Shown: positions 26,503 through 37,195, counted from the first letter of the stretch. The stretch is DNA of 64,000 nt from Chloroflexota bacterium (GCA_013112685.1 JABFGC010000001.1:434001-498000), one strand, 5' to 3'. Notes: generated from the letters alone by a model not told the origin. Numbers and translations: made by a program.

Positions 26503-29500
26503 CTACTCCTTCATCAGCGGCAGGCGGATGAAGAAGGTGCTGCCGGGGAAGGTTTCTTCGTTCCGCCCTTCGCTTTCCACCCAGATGCTGCCTTGCAGGG
26601 CTTTGACGATGCCCGAAGCGACCGCCAGCCCCAAGCCCGCGCCGCCGCCCTTGTAAAACGTGCGGCTGGAGGAATGCAGTTTTACCTCCCCCAGTTGATA
26701 CAACTTCTCGAAGATGATCTTGTGGTGTTCCGGGTCAATGCCGATGCCGGTATCTTTCACGCGGATCTCCGCCATTTCGCCGAGACGCCGGTCTTCCACC
26801 ACGCTGGCAGAAACGGTGACCGCGCCGCCATCGGGCGTGTATTTGATGGCGTTGACGATGACGTGGTCCAGCGCCTTCTTCAGCAGTTCGGGGTCAGCCA
26901 TCAGCGGGGGAATTTCCCGAATGGCGTCGTCCAGCACAAAGGTCAGGTTGCGATGCGCGAGGTCTTCCACGTAATCCTTGTGGATGAGGCGCAGGATCAA
27001 TCCCGAGGTTCACCGATTCGATATGCGCGTTGACGACCTGGCTTTCGAGGCGCGCCGCATCCAACATGCTGTCTACGATCTGGTGCAAGCGGTTGGTGCC
27101 GCGCAGCACGCCGTTGACCGCCTCCACCAGCGCAGGGCTGGCTTGAATGGCGGCATCCGTGCGCAACATGCCGAGGTAGCCTTTGATGACCGTGAGCGGG
27201 GTGCGCAGTTCGTGCGCGGCAACCTGAATGAATGCGGACTTGTTCTTGTCGTGCTTTTCGAGCGTTTTGTAGGCGTTGTTCAATTCTTCGACGCGCTCGG
27301 CAACCATGCGCTCCATCATGTGGTTGATGTCGGTCATCTCGCGGTAGAGGCGCGCGTTTTCCAGCGCCACGGTCGCCTGCATGGCGAAGGTGGTCGTCAA
27401 CAACGCATCGTCGTCGGTGAAGGCGCGGGCGGCGCGGCTGAGGATGATCAAACCGATGACGTTGCCCTGCGAATACAGCGGCACGCCCAGCCAGGGACCG
27501 GTCGCGCGGGAGCCATTCGGGCCGCACCCAGCCTTCGGTGGAACCGACGTCGCGCACCAGCAGGGTCTCGCCTTTGCGCGCGACGGTGGTGTAAAAATCC
27601 ATGCCTTTGATCTTCAAACGGAAGCCCTGCATGTCGGCATGTTCGGGCAAGCCATGCTTGCGCCAGCGGATGCGGCGAGCCGTTGACATCCTCCATGAAG
27701 AGGACGCCGCGGTCGTACGGCACGACCTGGCACAACTCGTCGAGGATCTGGTCGTGCAGGTTTTCGACCGCCTTCAGCGAGGAGAGCCTGCCGCGCCGAG
27801 CGCGCCAGCGCCTCCGCGCCCCGACGCCGTTCCTGCTCGGACTCAAAGAGTTTTGCGTTTTGGGCGGCGGTTTTTTCGGGCCACATCGCGCGCGCGCGCC
27901 AGTTCCGCGGCGCGGTCGCGCGCTTCGCTCAACAGGCGTTCCACTTCGTTCTGAGCCTGCACGCGCCGCTGGACGAGCATCGTGCGCAGGAGCGCGCTGG
28001 AGAGCAGGTTCTTGACGCGCACGTACACTTCCCAATCCGCGGGGGCCCCATCTCCGCCCACATGAAGCCGAAGCGGTTGCTCGCCAGCGCCAGCGGCATG
28101 ACCACCGCATCGTAGCGGCGGTCTTCCGGCGTCTTTCCGCGCGGCACGAGCCGCCCGGTGGCGGGCATGAATTTCTCCTGCGGGATGCTGAAGCGGTTCT
28201 TTTCGTATTCCAGCAAGCAGGCGGTAACTTTGCGGCGGCGGGGAGGAGACCGAGCCGGGCGCGCTGACATCGCCGAAGAACATCACGTACCAGCGCTCCA
28301 GCCCGAGGATGGGAAAATGTTTGGAGATCGCATCGCCAATCGCCTCGAACGACATGGCGGACGCCATCGAAAAACTGAAGTTGTTCAGCATTTCTTCCTG
28401 CTTTTCTGAATTGCAGGCGGCGGTATGCCTGCGCCCGCTGGGATAGTTCCCCCACCAACATGCGCGCCTGCTGGAAGAGGTTCTCCGCCCTGAGCATCGT
28501 CGTGGTGCTGGTGATGCCGCCCAGCGCATACTTGCGGAAGGTGGAGATGACATTCTGCCAGGCGTAAAAATCGTGACCGTACCGCTGGAGCACCTCCACC
28601 GTGGTCTGCATCATTTTGAGGAATGCGTCGCTCCGGTCCGTTTCGCGCAGGCTGGCAAGGAAGACATCCCACGTGCGACCGAACGTATCCTCGTACAACG
28701 CCTTCGCCGGGTCGCCCTCCGAAATGCCCGCGGACAAAAACAGGGCGCGGATCGCGGCGCTGCGTTTGTTTTCCAGCCGCCCGGTGTGCGCCACTTCCTT
28801 CGGCAGGACGATCGCGCGCTGGACGCCCTCCGGCAGACAGCCGCACGACCAGCGCACCACCAGCCGCGAAGGCAGGATGACGTCCTCCACCGCTTCGCCT
28901 TTGATGCGCTTCAACAAGCCTTCGAGCGAACGCCTGCCCACTTCGTAAAACGACTGGTGCACGGTGGTCAGCGGCACGCCCATGGACTGCGCTTCGCCGA
29001 CATCGTCGAAGCCGGTCAGGGCGATCTCGTCCGGCACGCGGATGCCGCGCTGCTGCAATGCCTCCAGCACGCCGAACGCCATGCGGTCGTTGGCGGCGAT
29101 GATGGCTTGCAGTTTCATGCCGCGTTCATCGAGCAGGGTGCGCACGGCGGCGCGCCCGCTCTCCGGCGAATAATCGCCGTCCACGACAAGATGCTCTTCA
29201 AAACGGATGCTGTGCGCCTTCAATTCCTCCCGGTAGGCTTGATAACGCTGTTCGGCTTCGACCTGTCCGCGCGGTCCGCGGATGAAGGCGATGCGGGCGT
29301 ACTTGTGTTCCTCGATCAAATGGCGGACAATGGCGCGCATCCCGCCTTCGTTATCCGACATGTACGAGACAACGTTCCTGCCCGGCACGGCGAAGGATAC
29401 AACCGGCATGGGGGAAAAGGAACGGCAGAAATGTTCGATTTCATCGGGGGGAAAGACCGTGAGCAATATCGGCGGCAAGCAGGATTCCGTCGAACTGTCC

Positions 29501-29716
29501 CGGCTTGATCAGATCATACAAGCCGTAGGAACGTCCCCCGTCCTGCGCGGGAATGGAGATGGGTTTCCCGCCCGAAAAGCAAACCACGTTGACATCGTTG
29601 GTCCTGGCGGCATCCAGCACACCCGTCACGAACTCCCCGCCCCACACACGACTGTACTGTGCGCCAAGCACCGCGATGGTTGCTCGTCTGCCTCCGCTGC
29701 TTTGAATTTCGTTCAT
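26503..29716 (-). CDS. Cytoplasmic LacI-type ligand-binding / GAF / histidine kinase fusion (about nine frame breaks)
   Basis: Sensor kinase of about 1060 residues when frames are joined. N-terminus RRATIAVLGAQYSRVWGGEF begins a periplasmic-binding-protein type 1 domain of the LacI/XylR kind (IAANDRMAFGVLEALQQRGI, IALTGFDDVGEAQSMGVPLT, VHQSFYEVGRRSLEGLLKRI), but there is no DNA-binding HTH, no signal peptide and no membrane helix. A helical linker leads to two GAF-like regions (SAMSFEAIGDAISKHFPI; ELCQVVPYDRGVLFMEDVNG), a coiled coil, HisKA (FIQVAAHELRTPLTVIKGY) and HATPase (HVIVNAIKYTPDGG, DTGIGIDPEHH, GGGAGLGLAVASGIV). Breaks near 29468, 28408, 28240, 28043, 27879, 27795, 27677, 27495 and 27004; several are at GGNCC or TTCGAA-like sites. 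No partner regulator lies beside it. Confidence 0.82.
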
Positions 29717-29800
29717 AGTCCCTTGAAATTATAAGGCAGGAACACCATCGTCAAGATTGCAATTTTGCAAGAATTACGAAAGCCCCGAAGGATGAAAATA

Positions 29801-29851
29801 GAGTCCAGAAATTCTACTTCTGGATTTCCGCAAGTAGAGCTTGCGGAGTCC
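29801..29851. repeat. Twin-hairpin repeat, copy 3
   Basis: GAGTCCAGAAATTCTACTTC then TGGATTTCCGCAAGTAGAGC then TTGCGGAGTCC: the compact form of the element, preceded by AAGGATGAAAATA. Confidence 0.85.
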
Positions 29852-29882
29852 GTCTATTCTTCGCGGTGAATCTCTGTCGCCC

Positions 29883-31893
29883 CTACCGCGTTATTTCAAT
29901 CTCATACACCGCTTCTTCGCGCGTATAACGTGTGGCGCCTGTCACAACCAGATAGGCGGTCTCGCCGGGTTTCAATGAAATCGGAATTTCAGCGGTCTGG
30001 TCTTCGTTGATCGGGATCATCGTCACACTGGAATCGCCCGAATGGACGAGCGCCAGCCCGAACGTCTGCGGAAGCGCGTTTTGGATTCGCACAAAGCCTT
30101 CGGCGAGCCATCCGCCGTCGTCCGCCTCAAAATCGGACCGATAGCCTGCCGCTTCGACCGCGACATCGTCCACCATGAAGCCTTCCCCGTTGACCGCCGC
30201 ATTGGTGATGTATTCAAACCGGATGAAGACCTTTTTGCCCGCGTACCGCGAAAGGTCAACCTTCTCCTCGATCCAGCCGTTCGTGACGCCGGTGTAACCC
30301 CAGCCGTAGGAATTGCCGCTTGGGTCTGCGCCTGTGCCGGAGGGCGTGAGCAGAATCTCCCGGGTCTCGCCGTCTTCCGAGGCTTCCAGATAAACGTAAT
30401 CCCAATCGGTTTCGATGTCGTACCAGGCGCGGAAGGACAACTCGATGGGCGCGCTTACGTTCGTGAAGTCGAACTCGCGCGTGAGCGTCATATCCGATTC
30501 ATCGCCCTTGTTCGACCAGAAGGCGTACTGCCCGGCGTGCGGGTCAGCCGGCAGGAGGCTGGTGACGGTGGAACCGGTGAAGCGGAGCGTGTGATCGCCG
30601 TCGCATTCGATGGCGATGTAATCCACGCCGTATTGATGCACCGTGCGGGTGAGTGGCTCCTGCGGGCAATCGTAGAAGGTCTCTGTGACGTAGGCGCGCT
30701 GTGCGCCGGGGTAATTGTTGTAAACGTAGCGCCCGTCGCCCACGGATTTATCGAGCAGGAAGTTGGTCAGCGCCCAGTCCATGAAGAACGCATCGGCGGT
30801 GATGGGCTGACCGGTGAGCGGGTCCACGGCTTGAATCTGCCGGAGGACGTCGTCCACGCTTTCAAGCCCGTTGGCGGGGTCTTTGACGAGCAGCTGGGTC
30901 GCCTCCTCCCCGAAGCGGTCGAGGAAGTACGCCATGAACAGGAAACTCGCACCGTAATGCGGGATGCGCGAATCCTGGTCGTTGGGCCAGTCGTTCAATT
31001 GCAGGTCGGTGTCAATGATGTATGCCCGGGCCCGCGCCGCCGGGGTCGAAGCCGTTGATGAACGACGCCAGTTCGGAGGAGCCTTCGTTCAGCCAGGAGG
31101 TTTCGTTCAAATCGTTGTACCAGTGGATCATGTGCTGGAACTCGTGCGCCAGCACGCCGTAGGTGAAATCGCTGCCCAGGAAGGTGTTATCCGCATTGAA
31201 CAGGAACATCTCGTGCGCATTGGAATATTGGTTGACCAGCGGGTGCGAGGAATCGCTCGAGGAAAAATACCCAGCGATGGAGGACCCCAGTCCGCGCGCG
31301 TACAGGATGTAAATGTGTTCGTCCCCGTCAATGCCGGGCGACCACTCGCTGCCGAAGAACTCGCGGGTGGTCGGGTAGATGTCGTTCTCGAAGGATTCCA
31401 TCAACGCCCGCACTTCGGACGAGTCCACCTCCACGCCGTCCTGCACCCAGAAATAAGCGTGCTGGGTGACGTATTGCAGAACAGCCGTGACGCGGTTGTT
31501 CTTGTTCGTATCCAGGTTGTGCACCCAGAACTCGCCCCTATCGCCTGCGGTGCGCGGCAGGACGTCTACTGCCATCACCTCCGGCACGTTGCAAATTCCG
31601 TTCAAGCGGCAGGCAATTTCACGCGGGTCGTTGACCGGGACAATGGTAGTCTCCAGCGTTTCCAGTGTGCTGCTTTGAATCGTCTCGACAGGCGGCCTTG
31701 TGACCTCAGGCTCCTGCGTGACGGTAAAGGGAGTGATGAAAACCGGGCCGGTCGAGGGGGAAGACAGCGAGCCATTAATGTTGAAATAAGCAAAACCGCC
31801 CAGCCCGGCAAGCACCAGACAGGCAAAACATGAAAAAACGATAACGCCGATCGCAAACCAAACGCCCCCTGTTTTGTTTTGTGTATTTTCCAT
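29883..31893 (-). CDS. Membrane-anchored zinc metalloprotease with C-terminal beta-sandwich (frame break)
   Basis: Surface protease of about 669 residues. An N-terminal helix (FAIGVIVFSCFACLVLAGLGG) anchors it; a Ser/Thr/Pro linker follows. The catalytic motif HEFQHMIHW (HExxH) is near residue 250, followed by LNEGSSELASFI with a likely third ligand Glu, as in M6/immune-inhibitor-A-like and related gluzincins. The C-terminal half has FSFRAWYDIETDWDYVYLEAS and VFIRFEYITNAAVNGEGFMVDDV, an MAM/InhA-type beta-sandwich. The break at about 31030 lies at GGGCCC; one base less joins FDPGGAARAYIIDTDLQLND. Substrate unknown. Confidence 0.85.
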
Positions 31894-31987
31894 TCGTTGT
31901 TCCTTATAGTCAGGTTCGCCCGATAATACTCGTTCTGTCTGAAAAACGGATTAGGAAATTCGGGTCAAGGCAGCCAGAGCCAGCCCA

Positions 31988-32028
31988 AAAAGAACACACC
32001 CCCGAACCGTCCGGTTCAGGGGTGTGAT
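31988..32028 (-). terminator. Terminator after clpC
   Basis: Imperfect arms CACACCCCTGAACC / GGTTCGGGGGTGTG followed on the minus strand by TTCTTTTTGG, about 5 bases past the clpC stop. Confidence 0.75.
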
Positions 32029-32033
32029 GCCGG

Positions 32034-34508
32034 TTACGCATCCACTTTTTCTTTGGACTTTCTCCTCACGTTCGCGTCGGAAGCGTGGAAGATGATCTTG
32101 TTCTGCTTCGAGTCCACGTCCACAATGACTTCGGCGCCGTCCTTGAACCTGCCACCGAGCAGTTCCACCGAAAGCGGACTCTCGACGTGCTTCTGGATCG
32201 CCCTGCGCAGCGGACGCGCGCCAAAAGCGGGATCGTAACCTTCCTTCGCCAGCCAGGCGCGCGCGGCGTCGGTCAACTGCACGGTGATGTTGTGCTCGTT
32301 GAGCCTGTCCTGCACTTCCTTCATTTGCAGGATGACGATCTGCTCCATCTCTTCCAGCGAGAGCGGCGAGAACATGATGATCTCGTCAATGCGGTTGAGG
32401 AACTCGGGGCGGAAGGCATCCTTGAGCGCCTTTTCGATCTTGGCGTGCGCGTCGCGCTCGGAGTCGTCCGATTTTTGCGGCAAAAAGCCGAGGGTGCCGC
32501 CCTTCTTCACGTATTCGGTGCCCAGGTTCGAGGTCATGATCAGAACCGTGTTGCGGAAATCCACCACGTTGCCCTGACCGTCGGTCATGCGCCCGTCGTC
32601 CAAAATCTGGAGCAGGGCGTTCCACACTTCGGGGTGCGCCTTCTCTATCTCATCGAAGAGCAGCACGCGGTACGGTCTGCGGCGGACGGCTTCCGTGAGT
32701 TGACCGCCCTCCTCGTAGCCGACGTATCCCGGAGGCGCGCCGAAGAGTCGACTCACCGTATGCTGTTCGCGGTACTCGGACATGTCAATGCGCACGAGCG
32801 CGTCTTCATCGTCGAACATGAACCAGGCGAGGGCTTTGGCAAGTTCGGTCTTGCCCACGCCGGAGGGACCGATGAAGATGAACGAACCGATCGGGCGGCT
32901 GGGGTCTTTGAGCCCGGAGCGCGCACGGCGGATGGCATCCGAGATGGCGTGGATGGCTTCCTCCTGACCGATGATGCGTTCGTGCAGGCGCGCTTCCATG
33001 TGCAGGAGTTTTTCGGCTTCGGTTTCCATCATCTGCGAGACGGGGATGCCCGTCCACTGATGCACGACGGCGGCGATGTCGTCCACATCCACCACTTCAT
33101 CGAGTTGGTGTTCGGATTCCCATTTGTCGCGCTTCGTGGTGTATTCCTCTTCGAGGCGCAGGCGCTCGGATTTCTTTTTCGCGGCGAGTTCGTAATCGCG
33201 GTTCAAGCCCGCCTGTTCCTCCTCGGCGTGCAGTTTTTCGATCTCGGTCTTCATCGCCTTGAGGTCGGGCGGCATGGAATAGAGCGCCACGCGCAGTTTC
33301 GCCGCGGCTTCGTCCATCAGGTCAATGGCTTTGTCGGGCAAGTGACGGTCGGTCACGTAGCGGTCGGCAAGGCGGGCGGCGGCTTCCAGCGCATCGTCCG
33401 CAAAACGAACTTTGTGATGCGCCTCGTAGCGGTCGCGTAATCCGTGCAGCATTTTGATGGTGTCGTCCACGCTCGGCTCGTCCACGTAGATCGGCGCGAA
33501 GCGGCGTTCGAGCGCGGCATCCTTTTCGATGTGTTTGTGGAACTCATCCGGGGTCGTCGCGCCGATGCACTGGAGTTCGCCGCGCGCCAGCGCAGGCTTG
33601 AGCATGTTGCTCGCATCCATCGCGCCCTGCGCGGCTCCCGCACCGACGACGGTGTGCAGTTCGTCAATCATCAGGATGACGTCCCCTTTTGCGCGCTGGA
33701 CTTCCTCCATCACGGCTTTGAGGCGTTCCTCGAACTCGCCTCGAAACCTGGACCCGGCGATCATCGCGCCCAGATCGAGCGCCACCACCCGTTTGCCTGA
33801 GAGGATCTCCGGCACGTCATTGGTCGCAATTTTTTGTGCGAGTCCTTCGGCGATGGCGGTCTTGCCCACACCCGCTTCGCCGATCAGAACGGGATTGTTC
33901 TTCGTGCGGCGGGAAAGGATTTGAATCAGGCGCATGATCTCGTTGTCGCGCCCGATGACGGGGTCGAGTTTGCCTTCGCGCGCTAGTTGGGTCAGGTCGC
34001 GCGAATATTTTTCGAGCATGCGGTAGCGCGTCTCGGCTTGCGGGTCGGTCACACGCTGACCGCCGCGCAAATCCTGGATGGCATCGTAGACGCGGTCGCG
34101 CGTCAACCCGGCGGATTCCAATATCCGCGCGGCGGGCGTGTTGCGCTCGGTGAGGATCGCCAGAAAGATGTGCTCGGTGGAAATATATTCGTCTTTCAGG
34201 CGGTTGGCTTCTTCGTTGGCAAGATCAATGATCCGCTTGACGCGCGGCGTGATGAAGATCTGCCCCGCGCCGCCGCCGAAGATGTTGGCTTTGGGGCTGG
34301 CGCGCAGGGTGGCGTCCAGGCGTTCGGTCAACGCTTCGGGGCTGACGCTGAGTTTTTCCAAAATCTGGGGGATGACCCCGCCGGGCTGTTCGATCAACGC
34401 CAGCAGGATGTGTTCGGTGTCAATCTGGTTATGCCCATACCGCTGGATGATCTCCGCGGCGCGCTGGGCGGCTTCCTGTGCTCTCTCTGTAAATCGGTCA
34501 AATCGCAT
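32034..34508 (-). CDS. clpC: ATP-dependent Clp protease ATP-binding subunit ClpC
   Basis: AAA+ unfoldase of 824 residues that feeds ClpP or disaggregates proteins. Two N-terminal Clp_N repeats ([40 protein letters not shown]), first AAA domain ([29 protein letters not shown]), a middle region with a UVR-like segment ([20 protein letters not shown]), second AAA domain ([35 protein letters not shown]) and the C-terminal D2-small domain ([20 protein letters not shown]). The UVR-like part and length favour ClpC over ClpB. The second of two ATGs is given; GGAGG lies upstream, directly beside a 26-base palindrome. Confidence 0.95.
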   Translation of the reverse strand: MRFDRFTERAQEAAQRAAEIIQRYGHNQIDTEHILLALIEQPGGVIPQILEKLSVSPEALTERLDATLRASPKANIFGGGAGQIFITPRVKRIIDLANEEANRLKDEYISTEHIFLAILTERNTPAARILESAGLTRDRVYDAIQDLRGGQRVTDPQAETRYRMLEKYSRDLTQLAREGKLDPVIGRDNEIMRLIQILSRRTKNNPVLIGEAGVGKTAIAEGLAQKIATNDVPEILSGKRVVALDLGAMIAGSRFRGEFEERLKAVMEEVQRAKGDVILMIDELHTVVGAGAAQGAMDASNMLKPALARGELQCIGATTPDEFHKHIEKDAALERRFAPIYVDEPSVDDTIKMLHGLRDRYEAHHKVRFADDALEAAARLADRYVTDRHLPDKAIDLMDEAAAKLRVALYSMPPDLKAMKTEIEKLHAEEEQAGLNRDYELAAKKKSERLRLEEEYTTKRDKWESEHQLDEVVDVDDIAAVVHQWTGIPVSQMMETEAEKLLHMEARLHERIIGQEEAIHAISDAIRRARSGLKDPSRPIGSFIFIGPSGVGKTELAKALAWFMFDDEDALVRIDMSEYREQHTVSRLFGAPPGYVGYEEGGQLTEAVRRRPYRVLLFDEIEKAHPEVWNALLQILDDGRMTDGQGNVVDFRNTVLIMTSNLGTEYVKKGGTLGFLPQKSDDSERDAHAKIEKALKDAFRPEFLNRIDEIIMFSPLSLEEMEQIVILQMKEVQDRLNEHNITVQLTDAARAWLAKEGYDPAFGARPLRRAIQKHVESPLSVELLGGRFKDGAEVIVDVDSKQNKIIFHASDANVRRKSKEKVDA

Positions 34509-34525
34509 CATGGGGATAAACCTCC

Positions 34526-34551
34526 GTAAGACGAAATTAATTTCGTCTTAC
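34526..34551. promoter_or_regulatory. Perfect 26-bp palindrome touching the clpC ribosome site
   Basis: GTAAGACGAAATT and its exact reverse complement without a spacer, ending at the base next to the GGAGG of clpC. It is neither CIRCE (TTAGCACTC-N9) nor a CtsR heptad repeat. It could be the operator of a dimeric repressor, or an mRNA stem stacked on the ribosome site. Confidence 0.6.
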
Positions 34552-34623
34552 ATGCGAGCATTATAACAAAAGCCGCATTGACGGATTGTCAACGCGGCAT
34601 AAGAGGAGTGTTAGATTTTACGG

Positions 34624-35304
34624 CTATGCAAAGAGCAGGCGGCTTTGTTCCGTGACCGCCGCCGGGGAAAACAGCCGGATGTGCTCTTCCATTTTCTGAA
34701 GCTGGGCTTGCACCGCCTCCAGCGGGACCCCGGCGGGCGCATACACGACGTAGAGCGCGTGCGTCGTTTCGGGCGCGATCGGCGAGCGATCATCCTGCCC
34801 GTGAATGATCGAACAACAGAGACCTTGCGCATCGCGCATGACCATATCGCCCGGAAGCGCGGATTTGACCGCTCCGCCCATTTGGGTGAACTGGTCGCCC
34901 GCCCGCGCCGCATCCATGACGATGGGTCCGCGCAATTTGGAGACATCATGCCCGGCTGTGAGCGCGAAAGTTTCCACCTCGGCGGTGAAATTGGCATCCA
35001 CCAGCGGCGAAACGTTCGGCAGGCTTTTGTTCTTCAACACGATTGACTCGAGTTGCAGAAGGACGTGATACGTCTTGCTGAATTTCTTGTAATACTTTTG
35101 GTAAGCCGCCATTGCCGGCAGCGAGAGGAAGTCCTGCCGGGTGAAACCCTTGTACCGTTCCCGCAGATGCGCTTCCACCTCCCGTTTTCGCTTGTCCAAC
35201 AACGGGGAAGGGGCGGAATTATCCACGCCGGAGACTTCCAACAAACCGATCACCGCCCCAGGGTGAGCAGCGCGCCATTCGTCCGTTCCATTAATGAATA
35301 ACAT
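34624..35304 (-). CDS. B3/B4 (tRNA-synthetase-like editing) domain protein
   Basis: 226 residues resembling the B3/B4 domain of phenylalanyl-tRNA synthetase beta chain as a free protein. Seen: YQKYYKKFSKTYHVLLQLES, SLPNVSPLVDANFTAEVET and the GGAVKSALPGDMVMRDAQGL segment with HGQDDRSPIAPETTHALYVVY. Free B3/B4 proteins are thought to clear mis-acylated tRNA or bind amino acids; function here inferred from the fold only. Start ATG as given. Confidence 0.75.
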   Translation of the reverse strand: MLFINGTDEWRAAHPGAVIGLLEVSGVDNSAPSPLLDKRKREVEAHLRERYKGFTRQDFLSLPAMAAYQKYYKKFSKTYHVLLQLESIVLKNKSLPNVSPLVDANFTAEVETFALTAGHDVSKLRGPIVMDAARAGDQFTQMGGAVKSALPGDMVMRDAQGLCCSIIHGQDDRSPIAPETTHALYVVYAPAGVPLEAVQAQLQKMEEHIRLFSPAAVTEQSRLLFA

Positions 35305-35406
35305 CGTCCGCGATTATACAATCGCCGCTCTTTCCCCGGCAAGATGGCGCATTCCACAACTCTCTCCTTCAGGAGTGCCTAAAAGAATGGGCTAAAAAAA
35401 CTCTTA

Positions 35407-35471
35407 CCACAGAGCGCACAGAGGACACAGAGGTTTTCAATTTTCTCCGTGCTCTTTGTGATCTCTGTGGT
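35407..35471. repeat. ACCACAGAG...CTCTGTGGT inverted repeat
   Basis: ACCACAGAG at one end and CTCTGTGGT at the other with CACAGAGGACACAGAG / CTCCGTGCTCTTTGTG inside: an imperfect hairpin of 65 bases, typical of small non-autonomous dispersed elements. Intergenic. Confidence 0.75.
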
Positions 35472-35559
35472 TGAATCTTTTTGTAAGCCCACACAATTAG
35501 ATACTCCTTCTCCTTCCAAAAGAGCACAATTTATGCCGCGGTGAGTATAATTCCCCCCA

Positions 35560-36543
35560 ATGGCAACCATCACCATCCCCGCGCGGGAGGACGTGACCGC
35601 CCACCCCAACCTGCGCCCGCTCAACGTCCTGCGCGACCTGCCCGCCGTGGCAGACCTGATCGAACTGTGCTTCTCCAACACCATGGACAGCGAAGGCAGG
35701 CGCTACGTGCAGGATATGCGCCGCGCCAGCGGCGACAACTCCTTCCTCAAATGGGCAAAGCGCGTCGCAGAGACCACCTCCCTGCCGCTCACCGGCTACA
35801 TCTGGGAGGAGGACGGGCGCATCGTCGGTAACGTCAGCCTGGTACCATTCCGCCATCATAAAGGACACCGCCTCTACCTTATCGCCAACGTCGCCGTCCA
35901 GCCCGAATACCGGCGCAAAGGCATCGCCCGCGCCCTCACCGAACGCGCCATGCTCCACGCCCGCGAGAAAAAAGTGACCGACCTCTGGCTCCACGTCCGC
36001 GACGACAACCCCGAAGCCGTGCAACTCTACGCCTCGCTCGGCTTCGTCGAACGCGCCCGCCGCACCAGCTGGCAGGCAGGCACCGACAACCATCTCCAAT
36101 TGCCGGAAATGGACATCGCCGTCACAAAGCGGCATCCACGCTTTTGGGGGATTCAACTTCACTGGCTTTCCCGCCTCTACCCGGACCTGTTAGCCTGGCA
36201 CGTCAACTGGAACTTCAACCCGCTCAAACCGGGTCTGTGGACCTGGCTCTACCTGTTCTTCGTGGATATGAACATCCGTCAATGGGCGGCGGTCAGAAAG
36301 GAAACCCTGCTCGCCACGCTCTCGTGGATTCCCACCGGGCGTGGAGAAAGCCTCTTTGCCGCAACAGGCGAGAGGTCCGACCCCGAAGCGCTCACCCGGT
36401 TGCTGCTCCAGGCGCGGCGCGACCTCTATCATCTTTATCCATCCATCTCGCTCGAATTCCCCGCCGGCGAATTCGACGACGCCATCCAAGCCGCGGGCTT
36501 CAAACCGCGACGCACCCTGATCTGGATGCAGGCAACCTCATAA
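35560..36543 (+). CDS. GNAT-family N-acetyltransferase, long form
   Basis: 327 residues. The GNAT acetyl-CoA site VAVQPEYRRKGIARALTERA is at about residues 115-135, followed by LHVRDDNPEAVQLYASLGFVE. The extra C-terminal 130 residues (after TKRHPRFWGIQLHWLSRLYP) are not part of the core and contain a second weak GNAT-like half ending IQAAGFKPRRTLIWMQ, so it may be a double-GNAT. Substrate unknown. It runs close ahead of the holin-like gene. Confidence 0.88.
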   Translation: MATITIPAREDVTAHPNLRPLNVLRDLPAVADLIELCFSNTMDSEGRRYVQDMRRASGDNSFLKWAKRVAETTSLPLTGYIWEEDGRIVGNVSLVPFRHHKGHRLYLIANVAVQPEYRRKGIARALTERAMLHAREKKVTDLWLHVRDDNPEAVQLYASLGFVERARRTSWQAGTDNHLQLPEMDIAVTKRHPRFWGIQLHWLSRLYPDLLAWHVNWNFNPLKPGLWTWLYLFFVDMNIRQWAAVRKETLLATLSWIPTGRGESLFAATGERSDPEALTRLLLQARRDLYHLYPSISLEFPAGEFDDAIQAAGFKPRRTLIWMQATS

Positions 36544-36577
36544 TTGATTCTGCGTAGACAAAATAAAAGGAGTCAAA

Positions 36578-36952
36578 ATGACAAAGTTCGTAATTCGCTG
36601 GCTGATCAACGCGGTCGCGTTGTATGCGGCGGTGTGGATCGTGCCGGGCATCGAATATATCGGCAACTGGACGGGCATCCTCTGGCTTGCGCTCATCATC
36701 GGTTTGCTGAACGCCCTGGTGCGCCCCGTGCTCAAATTCCTCACCTGCCCGCTCATCATCCTGACGCTGGGGTTGTTCACTATCGTCATCAACACCGTCA
36801 TGCTCCTGCTCACCCGCATCATTGGGCAGTCCTTCGGCATCGGTCTCATGGTGGATGGGTTCTGGTCTGCCCTGCTCGGCAGCCTGGTCATGAGCATCGT
36901 CAGCGTGGTCATGAGCGTCATCTTCCGCGACGAGTTGAAAGGCAATAAGTAA
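36578..36952 (+). CDS. Phage-holin-family (PF04020-type) four-helix membrane protein
   Basis: 124 residues with four hydrophobic segments; the family pattern LIIGLLNALVRPVLKFLTCP (helix 2 with N-x2-VRP) is clear. Despite the name, such proteins are ordinary chromosomal membrane proteins in many bacteria; no phage genes are nearby. AAAGGAG lies upstream of the ATG. Confidence 0.88.
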   Translation: MTKFVIRWLINAVALYAAVWIVPGIEYIGNWTGILWLALIIGLLNALVRPVLKFLTCPLIILTLGLFTIVINTVMLLLTRIIGQSFGIGLMVDGFWSALLGSLVMSIVSVVMSVIFRDELKGNK

Positions 36953-36983
36953 TCCAAGTTGCCACCTTGATTTCAAAAACGTT

Positions 36984-37058
36984 CCCTCACCCCAATCGTG
37001 GCGATTTTTTACTGAGATGGCTTCCCCCTCTCCCGTTGGGAGAGGGCAGGGTGAGGGT
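36984..37058. repeat. CCCTCACCCC palindromic repeat, copy 3
   Basis: TTCCCTCACCCCAATCGTGG to TTGGGAGAGGGCAGGGTGAGG: inverted CCCTCACCC/GGGTGAGGG ends with CCTCTCCC/GGGAGAGG inside. Confidence 0.65.
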
Positions 37059-37115
37059 CTTTGACGGAATACTACAAGTACCTATTTGAAGGTAGCAACT
37101 TGAGATAAGTAACGA

Positions 37116-37143
37116 AACAGCCGCCTTTTGGGCGGCTGTTTTT
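37116..37143 (+). terminator. Terminator downstream of the holin-like gene
   Basis: ACAGCCGCC-TTTT-GGCGGCTGT followed by T7. Confidence 0.85.
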
Positions 37144-37152
37144 TTAAAGAAT

Positions 37153-37188
37153 CAGACCTGACAGGTTTTCAAAAACCTGTCAGGTCTG
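37153..37188. repeat. CAGACCTGACAGGTTTT palindrome
   Basis: Arms of 17 bases nearly without loop; a short dispersed-type palindrome sitting between convergent genes. It may help end transcription of the minus-strand GT-C gene that stops just beside it. Confidence 0.7.
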
Positions 37189-37195
37189 TTATGAT

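Noticed and set aside
32085..33440. 451-codon open frame opposite clpC
   Set aside because: Frame mirrors the codon structure of clpC; composition typical of antisense shadow in GC-rich DNA.
34526..34551. CIRCE element before clpC
   Set aside because: Sequence lacks TTAGCACTC-N9-GAGTGCTAA and has no central spacer.
36578..36952. Prophage remnant suggested by the 'holin' family name
   Set aside because: No lysin, portal, terminase or integrase nearby; the family is common in chromosomes.
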